Source: Icerya purchasi
Taxonomy: Eukaryota; Arthropoda; Insecta; Hemiptera; Monophlebidae
NCBI GenBank assembly: GCA_039619475.1
Contig: CM077116.1
Span: forward strand, 301,858,464 to 301,922,463
Length of the DNA: 64,000 nt
Direction: 5' to 3'
Position numbers and translations under genes: made by a program. How positions within the stretch are numbered: position 1 is the stretch's first letter; every line of letters starts with the position of its first letter. The notes beneath the pieces are model-generated. The model had not been told where the DNA came from, ran no database searches, and saw nothing but the letters and a program-made list of their open reading frames with translations. This document shows, piece after piece, positions 21,665 to 31,340 of this stretch.

Positions 21665-23711
21665 CTTAAGGAGGGGGGGGGGTCTTGGAGGTAAAAAAAA
21701 ATGATTTTTTTTTATTTCATAAAATGAATGTACAACATCATAAGAATATTGTGTCAAAATTTCAAATAAATCGAAGCAAAACTAACAAAGATATGACATT
21801 ATAACTGTGTGCCGCTCTAACTCTACTAAAAGAACGAAAACGACTATCTGACCCTGACGCACAGCGGGATTAAAGAGCATATTTTTCTGTCCCTTTCGTA
21901 TAATCCCTTAATTGATTTTTTCGAAAAAGATTTACGCAGGTAGGTAGATGTTTATAACCATACCTTGAGACAGATTCGGTACGCGTAATGCTATTTCTTG
22001 ACGACGCGAGATTTCAGTTAGAAATTAGTCTCTATTCACGATCTCTCAAACGTCATTCTCGGTTGCATCGCTGCTTTGTTTTGTCAAGAATGTTTACTCG
22101 GCCGAAACCAAAAATCTCTGTGTTCTGTTGTAAGTCCGGTCGTTTGCACTACTACATCGGGGTAGAGACGTATTTGTGTCTGAGTGATAGTGGTCGAGGC
22201 ACTGACTTGTACTTGCGGCGGAAAACGCAATACTGTGTGTCAAGTAACGCTGAGCTGAGCGAAGATTTTGTATGTTAATCAATAAAAGGAATGTGTAGAA
22301 CACGTCCAGAAGAGGATGGAGACCCGTTTGCGCGATTTAGTAAAAAAGAAGTGTAATAGATACTGAAACTAAGGCTGCAAAGAAAATACAAAGGAAAACA
22401 CTTTCCGGTAAAGGCAAGCTCACTGCTAAATTGATTGGTAAACTAACGTTTCACTATGGTCGTGTCATCCGTTACAATTCTCATTCTCTAAAAGAAATGA
22501 AGAAGGCCATTTGGGCGACTTATTATCACTACGCTTCAACTGACAAACACTCACAGCACCAAAACTGCCCGAGCGGCAAAAATTCATGGCGTGAATAGCA
22601 GAGAGCCGCAGCTGCAAACGAATTGCGTTTTTTCAAACACTCTTACTCTGCTCTACCAAGTGATGTTCTAGAAAGGATTAAACACCAATTTATGAACATC
22701 TGAGCAAAGATGCTCTCTTGGAGTGATGTATTGGCGGATTCTCTCAAAACAATAATGAGAGTATCAACCAACTTATTTGGAAAATTTCGCCAAAAACTGA
22801 GAGTGGTTCGACAATTATTGTTGAGTTTAGAGCTCATGTGGCTGCCTCTATCTTCAATGAAGGCTGTGTTGCTTACCTGACCTTTCTGGAAGAGATGAGA
22901 ATCAGTACAGGCTCAAGTTCTCATGGATGGCCGCAATCAGTGAACAATACATGAATTGGTAAAGCGGATAAGCGAGCGGCGGAACATACCAAAGAAGAGA
23001 GAATTCGTCGTAGGCAAGAGCAAAAAGATGCTTTGGACATTCTAAATCAAAGTTCTTCACTTTATGGGCCTGGCATTGATGATTCTGCGTGAGTGTAGAC
23101 AAAAATTACTACCTTATTAACGTTTAATTTGTGATTTTATACTATAAAAAACTTTAAACGCGTTTTTCTCGAAACAACGTTTTCAAAGTCGGTGCACTCT
23201 GTAACTCAAAATCTACTGCACCGATCGTTCTGAAATTTGGTACACTATTTTTATAGGTAATTTGCAAGGTAGCCACGTCGAGTTTTTTTTTTTTTTTAAT
23301 TATTATTATTTATTTTACAATAACAAATGGCTAAATTTTACTCGAAAATCGGTATTTTCACTTCCAAGTGTTACCAACGATTAAAAAATAAAAATAAATA
23401 AAAAAACTCACCGTTGCTACCTACAGAAACTCATTAACTAATGAAAAAAACTTTGGTTTTTTCATTTCCGATAATCCAGTGTTGAGTTATGCGGTGCACC
23501 GCAAAACAACTTTTTTTCGAGGCGCCTACGAAAATTTGCTGCCATCGGCTTAATTCTTTATATTTTTCAATGAAAATTTAACACAATATTCTTCAGATGT
23601 TACTTTATCATATACCAATTATGTAAGTAAACTTTCATTAACCATATTCTCTAAAAAAATTATCAAAAAATTGTCTTTTTTTGACCTCCAAGACCCTACC
23701 CCCTCCTTAAG
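21665..23711 (+). mobile_element. Mutator-like DNA transposon, about 2.05 kb, with terminal inverted repeats
   Basis: The left end CTTAAGGAGGGGGGGGGGTC and the right end, read inverted, CTTAAGGAGGGGGTAGGGTC are near-identical for about 28 bases (both continue TTGGAGGT). The interior carries the transposase remnant at 22330-23095. The element interrupts the FCYVC-type ORF. I could not recognise the 9-bp target duplication expected for Mutator; the host ORF seems to have lost sequence at the insertion point. Confidence 0.78.
22330..23095 (+). pseudogene. Mutator-like transposase remnant
   Basis: The plus strand reads GKLTAKLIGKLTFHYGRVIR, MKKAIWATYYHYASTDKHSQ then HQNCPSGKNSWRE, a stop, and after a frameshift IYEHLSKDALLE, GGFSQNNNESINQLIWKISP, and finally HTKEERIRRRQEQKDALDIL plus YGPGIDDSA. 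This is the C-terminal half of the animal Mutator transposase domain (H-x-x-C-P-x-G-x-x-S-W, then x-C-x-x-x-x-T-Q-N-x-N-E-S-x-N-x-x-I-W-K). In the last motif the usual C-L-x-G is I-G-G. The N-terminal catalytic part is missing and there are several stops, so it is inactive. Confidence 0.8.
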
Positions 23712-24942
23712 CGTCGCGTGAGTTTTGCCACTGCTATGGCCTGACATGAACCTCAAAAAAACATTTGTCAGACTGTTATTTCTATTTAACTAAAATAAAA
23801 AAGGAATTAGTACTAAATCTAAACACACAGTGCATTACCCGAATTTATTGTCTGCTATAAGGCCAATGCCTTATTGTGATGACTTACCTGTACCGCAACC
23901 ACCTGGACATATTATGACGACAGAAGACGAATCGGAATATGACGTGACTACTGACGCACAACATGATCTGAATTAGAGCACTGATTCTGCTTCCAGTGAG
24001 ACTCATTTAGTAACTCAAGGCAAACTGAACGACCTTGTGCGAGATTTAAACCTTTCAATGAAATAAGCTGAGCTCTTGAGTTCTAGGATGCAAGGCGATC
24101 CATGGTGACACTTTAAATATGTTTCTTTCGCAATCGTCAGGACGAGTTCCAAGATTTTTATTCCGATGAAAATAGTTTAGCGTACTGTAACAATATTTGT
24201 ACTGTTATGGATGCACTTAATCATGAACATTTACCATTGGCATATGCAACAGGTATGAAAGAAACATATGACAATATGAAAATATTGTTAGAAAAAATTT
24301 ACTATAACCGGTATCGTTGAAAAATATGTTGCGATTTAAAAGTTGTCGCGTTATTAACGGGATTGCAGATGGTTTTGTTGAATTTTATACGAATGGGACA
24401 GCAGGGACAAGGTAAATCATTGTTTAAGGAAGAAATGGCCTAAGCGTGAATCGCAGAAAAATACATGTAATGTTCCACTGGTTAACAAGGAAAATATATT
24501 CTTTTGCCTCCACTTCGTATCAAATTATGGCTATTTAAAAACTTTGTTAAGACGTTGGAATAGGATGGTGCTGGCTGCCGTTATTTGAAATATAAATTCC
24601 CTCGTATTAGCAACGCAAAAATCAAGAAAGGCATTTATGTAGAGCCCCAAATAAGAACTTTGATTAAAGACGAACAGTTTAAAGTATTGACCAAAGTGGA
24701 GCAGTCAGCGTGGGACACATTTACAAACGTTGCAGAAAAAACTTTTTAGGAAATAATAAATCCCCGAATTACCCCCGTAATTGTAAGTGAATTATCGCAA
24801 TTGTATAAACGAATGCGGTGTAATATATCCTTGAAATACCAGCGACAGTGGAGTGCAAGTATGCTTGCAGATTACTGTTGAACGTTAAAGAGGGATGTTC
24901 CAGATGCCAAATACAGAAGAAAATCATTAACTTCCACTCGCT

Positions 24943-25615
24943 GAAAGCTCGAAATTTTGGGAAAAAATATTTTTTTTTGGGGGCATATGATATATTGTTA
25001 AAAAGATCGCTATTAGTCGAGGACAAAACCCGTATTTTATCTCTTTAATGAAACTTTCGAAGTTTACGAAAAGTTCAAAAAAGCGCGAGATCTAATATGT
25101 AGCTGCCTCTTTGCGGCGTGAGTATTACAGCTAAAAATTTTGAACAAGGTTGAAAATATGCGCACCCACGTAAATTTCTTTTTGGTTTGGAACATCTAGG
25201 TTTCCAAATTTAAAATTAGCCCCCCCTCGGGGCTTCGAAAGCTTGAACTTTTGGAAAAAAATATTTATTTTTCCAGGCATATAATATACTATTGGAAAGA
25301 GCGCTATTTGTCGGGAGTAAACTCGTATTTCATTTTCTCAACGAAACATTGGAAGTTTACTGAAAGTTTAAAAAAGCACAAAAAACGACGTGTAGCCTCC
25401 CCCCCCACTCTTGTTGCTTAGCTTTATAGGTTAACTATTTTGAATAAGGTTAAAAAAATGCGCATCCTTGTGTATTTCTTTCCTTTGGAACATTTGGGTT
25501 TTCAACTTTAAAATCGAACCATCGGAAGAGCGCAGAAAGCTTGAAAGTTTCAAAATTTTTTTTTTGTTTTTTGGTCATGTGATACATCAATGGAAAGATC
25601 GCTATTAGTCACTCC
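24943..25615 (+). repeat. Tandem repeat with about 295-bp period, 2.3 units
   Basis: Units start with GAAAGCTYGAA at 24943, 25237 and 25535 (spacings 294 and 298). Shared landmarks per unit are GGAAAAAAATATTT, GGCATATNATATA, GAAAGATCGCTATT, TTTCTNAACGAAAC and GGAACATTTGGGTT. Unit 1 starts within the stop codon of the FCYVC-type ORF, so the array may be its 3' region. The units have diverged by roughly a quarter. Confidence 0.8.
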
Positions 25616-27187
25616 CGCCGCCGCTTTTATTTTTCAGAATATTTTGTAATTTCAGATTTTAATGTTAAGATGCGTATCTGGTAGTCGCACGCTAATAAAG
25701 CTATTTTGTACTTCTTTTTAGTGCATAAATAAAAGCCTATTTTTAAAAAAAAAAAATTTAATTTTTTTTTATTAAAGCTTTATTGGTAGCTCGTCAATAT
25801 TTCTAGTCAACCATTCGCTGCCAATGAGGCTTTTCTTCTTTAACATCGCGTAAATATGTAGTAACATGGTTAATGCATTTTTTTTTCTTCTAATTTACAA
25901 TTCTGCTGTAAGTGTTGTCTCCGTGGCCTATCTAATTTCTATATAGTACTTTATACTGTTTTTTGTATTTCAAAAACATCTTCACTGTTTCGTCCACTTT
26001 CATCCTTCCAGACAATCGATTGCGATTAGCGAAACAGTGTTCTTTATTTCATTCTTCATAATACTCGATATCTTCAAATATTTCCCAAAATTTATTACAC
26101 GCTTTGCGACAATAACATTTCACTTCTAAAGTCTACAACTAGACCCACGTATCGCCCGATAATGATTGAAACACGCAGCAGCGATGAAAATCTCGTAATC
26201 ATTAATCATTTTCTACAAGTTTCATTTTTTGATGATTCCTTAATTACCAGCTTTTTCAACGACTATATTCCTCCTCTTTAACTTCAGTTTTTATTGATAA
26301 CATACACTATGAACATCATTCTTCACTTTATCCGTGAACCCATTTTGAAAAATTGGTTTTTATATACCGTTCGTGATCGTACGAAATTTTTCAATGCCTG
26401 CTAGTCTAACACCAATCTAATCTATCTATGCCATCAATTCTGTCAGTGATTGGAGCACACGGATTTGTGAAAACAGCATCAAAGGAGTCGCGCCGGATAA
26501 CTTTAATTTAAATCCAAGACTGTGACTGTGGTGAATGTAATATTTTTGACGAATGTTTTTCACTTCACTGCAGCACTAATAGCTGAAAAGTACTGATAAG
26601 AAACTGATAAAGCCGAAAGATGCGTCAACCTCGTGTCTGAGTTTTCTCGCTACTCTCCGCATTTTTTGGCAGATTGTTTCGCTCTTTTGCCATTATACAG
26701 CGATTCAAAGTGTTACTCCTCTCGACTTTCAGAAGCACGCCCAGCAAATGTTCTTGAACCTATTTTTCATTCTCTTTTAAAAGTTCCTTCAAAGTGTTGT
26801 AACGATTAAGAAATATTACACTTTACGATAATGTCCACTCGAACGTTTTGTATTTGAATAATTTAAACGTAATAACTGTTACGCCAAAGAAAAAGAAGAG
26901 CCTACGGAGCAACCGCAATGAACTCTTTTATAATAACCTGCGAATTTCAGTAATGCTTGAAATAACTTAAACGATGAATATCTTAAATTATTCTTAAGAC
27001 CTGAAATTATAAAAGGAAGCAGGGGGGGAATTTGTTTTTTTTTGGAAATCCCAAAGTGATCTAACGCTAGGTACATCGAAATTGAAGCAATTATGAAATT
27101 TTTATTGCAATTATTTACATATATAGTGTTCTAATATGTAAAAGGCAGTATTACTATATAGGTGAAAATATACTTTCAAATTTTTAG
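25616..27187. other. Intronic sequence, no gene recognised
   Basis: The part at 25800-26800 is less AT-rich and could be an old transposon on the minus strand, but no motif is clear enough to name. Confidence 0.35.
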
Positions 27188-27361
27188 AGTGAATGGGGTT
27201 ACGAATATATAGTAATAACACCAGACAGGAGTTTAGCGTTTCCATCGGTGGAATATGTTCGAAGTGTCGTCAGCAAAGTTGGACTGAAACAAGGATACAG
27301 CTCGATGCCAGTTGTTATAGATAGCAAACACGTGCATGGTGCCGATTTTACAGCTGCCAAA
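27188..27361 (+). CDS. SLC26A11-like transporter, exon 6 of window (STAS domain, first half)
   Basis: A 58-codon phase-0 exon between a TTTTTAG acceptor and a GTAAGT donor. It reads WGYEYIVITPDRSLAFPSVE and later GYSSMPVVIDSKHVHGADFT. This is the N-terminal half of a STAS domain: the beta strand with T-P-D-x-x-L-x-F-P, then the V-V-I-D-x-x-x-V-x-x-x-D-x-T/S loop and helix start. In SLC26 carriers the STAS domain regulates trafficking and interactions. The preceding intron is 8.6 kb and contains an I-like LINE tail, a Mutator-like element and tandem repeats. Confidence 0.94.
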
Positions 27362-27714
27362 GTAAGTAGCCGACTCTGTGTGATACAGCCAAATTTCGTA
27401 CTTTATTAACTATTATTAAATACTAATCCCTACAGCTCGCGCAGTTATGCGCACATGTGTTGTAAATTTTGAGTTGTACGTTATGAAAATTGTAATTATT
27501 TTTTAAGTAAATAAATTGAATTGAATTATTAAATACTTATAACGAAAACCATAATTCATAATGCACGTTAAATTTAACAATTCGAGTGAATAAGCACAAT
27601 TCTGTAGATTCGATTACTCGTAATTTTGATTTTTGCACATTTACTAACAAAGGGGCCCCCAAGAGGCTCCCACCTACGACATGGATGGTTAAACGTTTCA
27701 AAACATTTATATTG

Positions 27715-27940
27715 CATATAGAATATTTCTAACTATACCAATTACAAATTGTGAGATGGAAAGATCTTTTTCGATATTAAAATGATAAAAAAATATGTAC
27801 ATACCAACCGGATGATAAATTATCGGCGTTATCAAAATTAACGATTGAAACTGATTTTCTCCGTTCAGTAGATTTTAACGATATTATACAAGAATTTGCA
27901 GAACAAAAAAACAAGAAAAAATCATTGTTTAAAATTATAT
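27715..27940 (+). pseudogene. hAT transposase C-terminal dimerisation region, degenerate
   Basis: LTIPITNCEMERSFSILK is followed after a frameshift by DKLSALSKLTIETDFLRSVD and FNDIIQEFAEQKNKKK. These match the I-P-V-T-x-x-x-x-E-R-S-F-S-x-L-K and L-x-x-L-x-x-L-x-I-E-x-D segments of hAT transposases of the zinc-finger MYM type. Two stops separate the halves. The catalytic region upstream is absent. Confidence 0.8.
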
Positions 27941-27961
27941 ACATATATATATATATATATA
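27940..27961 (+). repeat. (TA)n microsatellite
   Basis: Ten TA units directly after the hAT transposase fragment. Confidence 0.85.
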
Positions 27962-28304
27962 TTTTTTTTTGGCACTGAAAATTCTACCCATTGTCTATAT
28001 GATATTTAGTTTTGTTTACATTAATATGTTAAATCGTGAATTCAAAATAATATAATTAAATTATATTAAAGCAAATTTAGTTATTCTATAAAATTAATAA
28101 TTTTGTTACTTCCGAAAAGAGCTTAGCCCCAGGCCTATCATACACTTAATTCGGGCCTGACGGTAACAAAAACTACCCAAATAAATATGAATATATAAAT
28201 CTATCGAATAAATTTAGTACAGCTGACTCGTATCAATGTAATGTTCCGTTCGGCAAAATGCGTATTTAACAATTCCTACGACCATTTAGTACACCGCGTG
28301 ATCA

Positions 28305-28713
28305 GGGCCGTGCCCAGAATTTTGAAGAGGAGGTTTGAAAATTTTCTTCCCAAATTTTTAATTCTTAATAAATAACAATACGTTTTTCACTAATATTCGT
28401 ACCATTAATAATTCCATAATTTTGATTCATATATTAATAATTTACATAAATGAATTACCCCGTATAAACATTAATAAAAATTACATACGTTATTGTTTAT
28501 ACTTGTAATAAAAAATTTTGCACAAAATATTAATGAAGTAAACTAAAAATATGGAACATGTTTTTTCTTTTTCTTTTTTTTTTTGTTTTAATGTAAAAAT
28601 TCTCTAAAATTTCATCAATATTTATTTTAAATTTTTGATTTTTTTCAGATTTCTGTGTATTTATAATAACTGATTCAGTTCTAATGCCCCCCTCCCCCTA
28701 CCGTGGACACGGC
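28305..28713 (+). mobile_element. Dispersed repeat D, copy 3: complete MITE with 8-bp target duplication
   Basis: The 409-bp copy starts GGGCCGTGCCCAGAATTTTG and ends CCGTGGACACGGC. It is flanked by CGTGATCA at 28297-28304 and 28714-28721. An 8-bp duplication suggests a hAT-mobilised element. No ORF. Related copies are at 10050, 15837 and 57809. Confidence 0.82.
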
Positions 28714-29129
28714 CGTGATCACTCTTATTAATAATACTAACTTCAAACTATTGCAAAATGTTTTATTTTACATATAGATTTATTTAATAGTCCAAAAGTT
28801 AAGAACATTCCGGTGAATATATACGTACGTAATTTCAAAATTGTACATAAGAGTAAAATTTCGTAAAACTATCTGCGATTTTTAAATTTCACAAATTAGA
28901 AATTTTTTTCATTCGCAAGCAACTCGTGTAAATGTCAAAGAGAGCTCTGATTTATAAAATAACATGTACGCGAAACCTGTCTGAAAATTTATCGACAAAT
29001 TTATACAACTGAATGTAACTAGTAAAATTTAAAGATGAGATCGTTTATGAAACACGTTCTGCTTCATATTCGCCGCTTCTGTTTTTCATTATTGCGTAAT
29101 TTTAAAGTAATCCGTATGCTTCATTTCAG

Positions 29130-29283
29130 GGTATAAAGTCGTTAATCGAAGATTTCGTGAAAAGGAACCAACCTTTGTTATTCTACAATTTGAAACCGAG
29201 CGTGGTAGAAACGTTTCAAGGTGTTCAACCGTCGAAATTTATTTACTGTCAATCGGAACAGGAATTGCATGATATGTTAAAAG
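29130..29283 (+). CDS. SLC26A11-like transporter, exon 7 of window (STAS domain, second half)
   Basis: After a TTTCAG acceptor the exon reads GIKSLIEDFVKRNQPLLFYN and then VQPSKFIYCQSEQELHDMLK. This completes the STAS fold (helix I-K-S-L-I-E-D-F, strand L-L-F-Y-N, final helix). The 3' limit is uncertain. A possible GTTTGC donor follows base 29283; if it is not used, the frame reads through a (TA)n tract to a stop at 29370-29372. The read-through tail looks like low-complexity intron, so a further small terminal exon is likely, but I could not identify it downstream. The gene is transcribed rightward, with introns heavily loaded with transposons. Confidence 0.9.
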
Positions 29284-29294
29284 GTTTGCCACTT

Positions 29295-29316
29295 TTATAT
29301 ATATATATATATATAT
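29295..29316 (+). repeat. (TA)n microsatellite next to the last visible transporter exon
   Basis: TATATATA... just downstream of the putative donor at 29284. It is why the read-through ORF looks like YIYIYI. Confidence 0.85.
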
Positions 29317-29910
29317 GGATATTCGTAAAATCAAAGTCTAGGTTTCTTGTTCAGCTGAGAATAAAATCGTAATCCTCCTCGCGTTTAATTTTAATCATAG
29401 CATATCAATTAAATGTTTACAGAGAATTTTTATACTTAACTGATTCGGATTATCTGATAATGAACTAGATCCTTGTGTGAGAGTAATGAAAACAAACAAC
29501 AGTTTAACAGCTTGCCACATTCCGATGTGCAAATTATGATAACAAACGTGAATTTAAAATATCAAGGACTTTAACTCAGAAAAAAAAACTACTGTAAAAT
29601 ATTTCAAAAACCATAGTAGCAGTGTTGTGTAAAATATCTAACATTTGGATCTGTTTCTACTTCCTGTTAATATGTATAGCTCCTCGATGAAATAAATTAT
29701 CGGAATGCGTTAATTATTTAATTTTTTTGCTGCCAACTCTGGTAATTTATTATCCCTAATATCTTGCCTATTTGCTTGTGCGGAATATTATAAAATGAAA
29801 ATTTATGGACTATCATAAATGCATTCAATTATTCTATAAGATCAGCTGTAGGGGCCCTTGACCTAAATTAAGCTTAACAACGGTGCTGGTTGAGAAGTAC
29901 ATCTCATATA

Positions 29911-30182
29911 GGGCCGTATCTAGACCAAAATTTCGGGGGGGGGGGGGATATTTTTATAACTATATATATATACACGATATTTGAACATTACAATAAAAAC
30001 AAATAAGAAATAGCCGTTTCCATAGAATTCATAAAAATTTAAATTTTCTTTTCTTTTGTCAAAAATTGAAAAGAAATAAATTTATTCTGAATTTCGGTCC
30101 ATTTAATTCAAGCAGTTATTATTTCGCAGACATTTATTGGGGGCTTAAGCCCCCTTCCACGCTCACAGATACGGCAGAGGGT
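29911..30182 (+). mobile_element. Dispersed repeat E, copy 1: 272-bp MITE with 8-bp target duplication
   Basis: Starts GGGCCGTATCTAGACCAAAA and ends GATACGGCAGAGGGT, so the ends are imperfect inverted repeats (CCGTATCT). It is flanked by CTCATATA at 29903-29910 and 30183-30190. The second copy at 60696-60964 is about 85% alike by eye. hAT-type by duplication length; non-coding. Confidence 0.83.
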
Positions 30183-30548
30183 CTCATATAGTAGTATATT
30201 TTGTAGATACAAAAAAAAAAAAAAAAAGTTATCGGAAAGTAAATATGATAATAAGAATTTCCTTCGAAAAAAATCCATTTTTTTCTGACGATTTGGGTCG
30301 CATAATGGTAATTTAATATTTTCCAATAAGAGATATTTTATCACTCGAAATGTACCACTGTTATGTGTTAATTCGTGTAATAACATACAATTTTATGTTA
30401 ATTCTTTCAAGTGCTACCGAGTACAATAGCAGTAGCGATAATAAAACTATAATTTAAACCGCGTAACATTGGAAAGTTTTCAATTGTGCTTTAGTAGAAT
30501 AAAAAATATATTTGAACCGGTACAAGGAATCGGTTTATTTTTATACTA

Positions 30549-31340
30549 CAGTAAAACCTCGGATTAACCGGTCTAGTCGGGACCGAGACCCGGCCGGTCC
30601 CACGTAAAGACCGATTAATCCGAGGTTCCTGTGAAAAATTGATTTTGCTTCAAAACGAACCAACACAGATTTCATCCGAGGATCATGAACAAACGAGCAA
30701 ACATGTAAAACGTTATTGTAACTTATTTTATCGTGCATATGTCCTACATAAAGTAATACAAAAAAAAATTGAACATATGAAATGAACTTCTAAACTACAT
30801 AAACTTTGAAAACTTAAAACTTTAACTACACTACCCGAATACTTAGGTATGAGTGTATGTTATTGTTTGAAAAAAGCAGTTCTTTTTTTTTCCTGTTTTT
30901 TCCCTTTTGACAAGTTTTTAAAAGCCAAGTCTCTCTCATTTTCTTATGTTCATCACGTCCAATGTCGATACATCTTGTTGCTGCTCCACATATTGCAATA
31001 AAATTTCTGCAATTTTTTTTTGTTTCTTCGTGACTTATTTTTTTCCTCCATCGTTTTCAAGTTCGCAGTCATCTTTACCGACGATATTGATTATTTCTTC
31101 GTCCGTAAAAAATTAATTTTCAAGTCCTTCATCACTTTTTGCTATTCATTCTTACACGTCGTCCTGCAAATGCATTCGGTTCCCATCCGGTAATTACAGC
31201 AGATCTTGTAAAATGACTTCATTTTCGATTTCTTCATTCTCGGAATCGTTGCTACTCTTGACCAGATTCTACTATGTCAGGCCAAATTTTTTTCCACGAT
31301 TTCACAAAGCTAGAAGGAATTTCCTCAAACGCACCAGCCG
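30549..31340 (-). mobile_element. pogo/Tigger-like transposon end with transposase C-terminus
   Basis: A TA at 30547-30548 is followed by CAGTAAAACCTCGGATTAAC, the typical terminal repeat of pogo/Tigger elements. Just inside, CCTCGGATTAACCGGTC is mirrored by GACCGATTAATCCGAGG, a subterminal palindrome. Minus-strand frames between 31340 and 30890 read SKPAGAFEEIPSSFVKSWKK and IWPDIVESGQE, then fragments of D-E-E-I and R-x-x-R-E patterns. They match the C-terminal end of jerky/Tigger transposases. The other terminus and the catalytic domain were not found, so it is a 3' fragment. Confidence 0.65.

Larger units (their letters stand above)
21609..24944 (+). pseudogene. FCYVC-type transposon-like arthropod ORF, broken and interrupted by a Mutator-like element
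   Basis: The ORF starts ATG at 21609 with ARKCVNDPNSFCYVC. After a 2-kb insertion (21665-23711) it resumes with SDCYFYLTKIKKGISTKS, PNLLSAIRPMPYCDDLPVPQ, then LNDLVRDLNLSMK, GMKETYDNMKILLEKIYYNR, CCDLKVVALLTGLQ (after frameshifts), LKYKFPRISNAKIKKGIYVE, and ends WSASMLADYC, a stop, TLKRDVPDAKYRRKS, TGA at 24942. From memory, this order of motifs recurs in predicted uncharacterised proteins of many arthropods, usually in multi-copy, transposon-like settings; I cannot name its superfamily. Defects: at least two in-frame stops, several frameshifts, and two gaps (about 70 residues at the insertion and a large one before the C-terminus). The paired cysteines near the N-terminus suggest a zinc-binding module. 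It lies in a transporter intron on the same strand. Confidence 0.65.
27646..28159 (+). mobile_element. hAT-like relic (repeat F), copy 1
   Basis: Begins with AAAGGGGCCCCCAAGAGGCT and ends with AGCCCCAGGCCTATC...TTCGGGCCTG. The second copy at 54476 carries the intact left end CAGGCCTGGATTTAGGGG, which is inverted-complementary to this right end. It encloses a hAT transposase C-terminus (27715-27940). At 28001-28010 it holds the unoccupied site (GATATTTAGT) of the Tc1 element found in copy 2. Confidence 0.7.

Noticed and set aside
25800..26800. Less AT-rich stretch with a possible minus-strand transposon protein
   Set aside because: No motif could be followed for more than a few residues in any frame.
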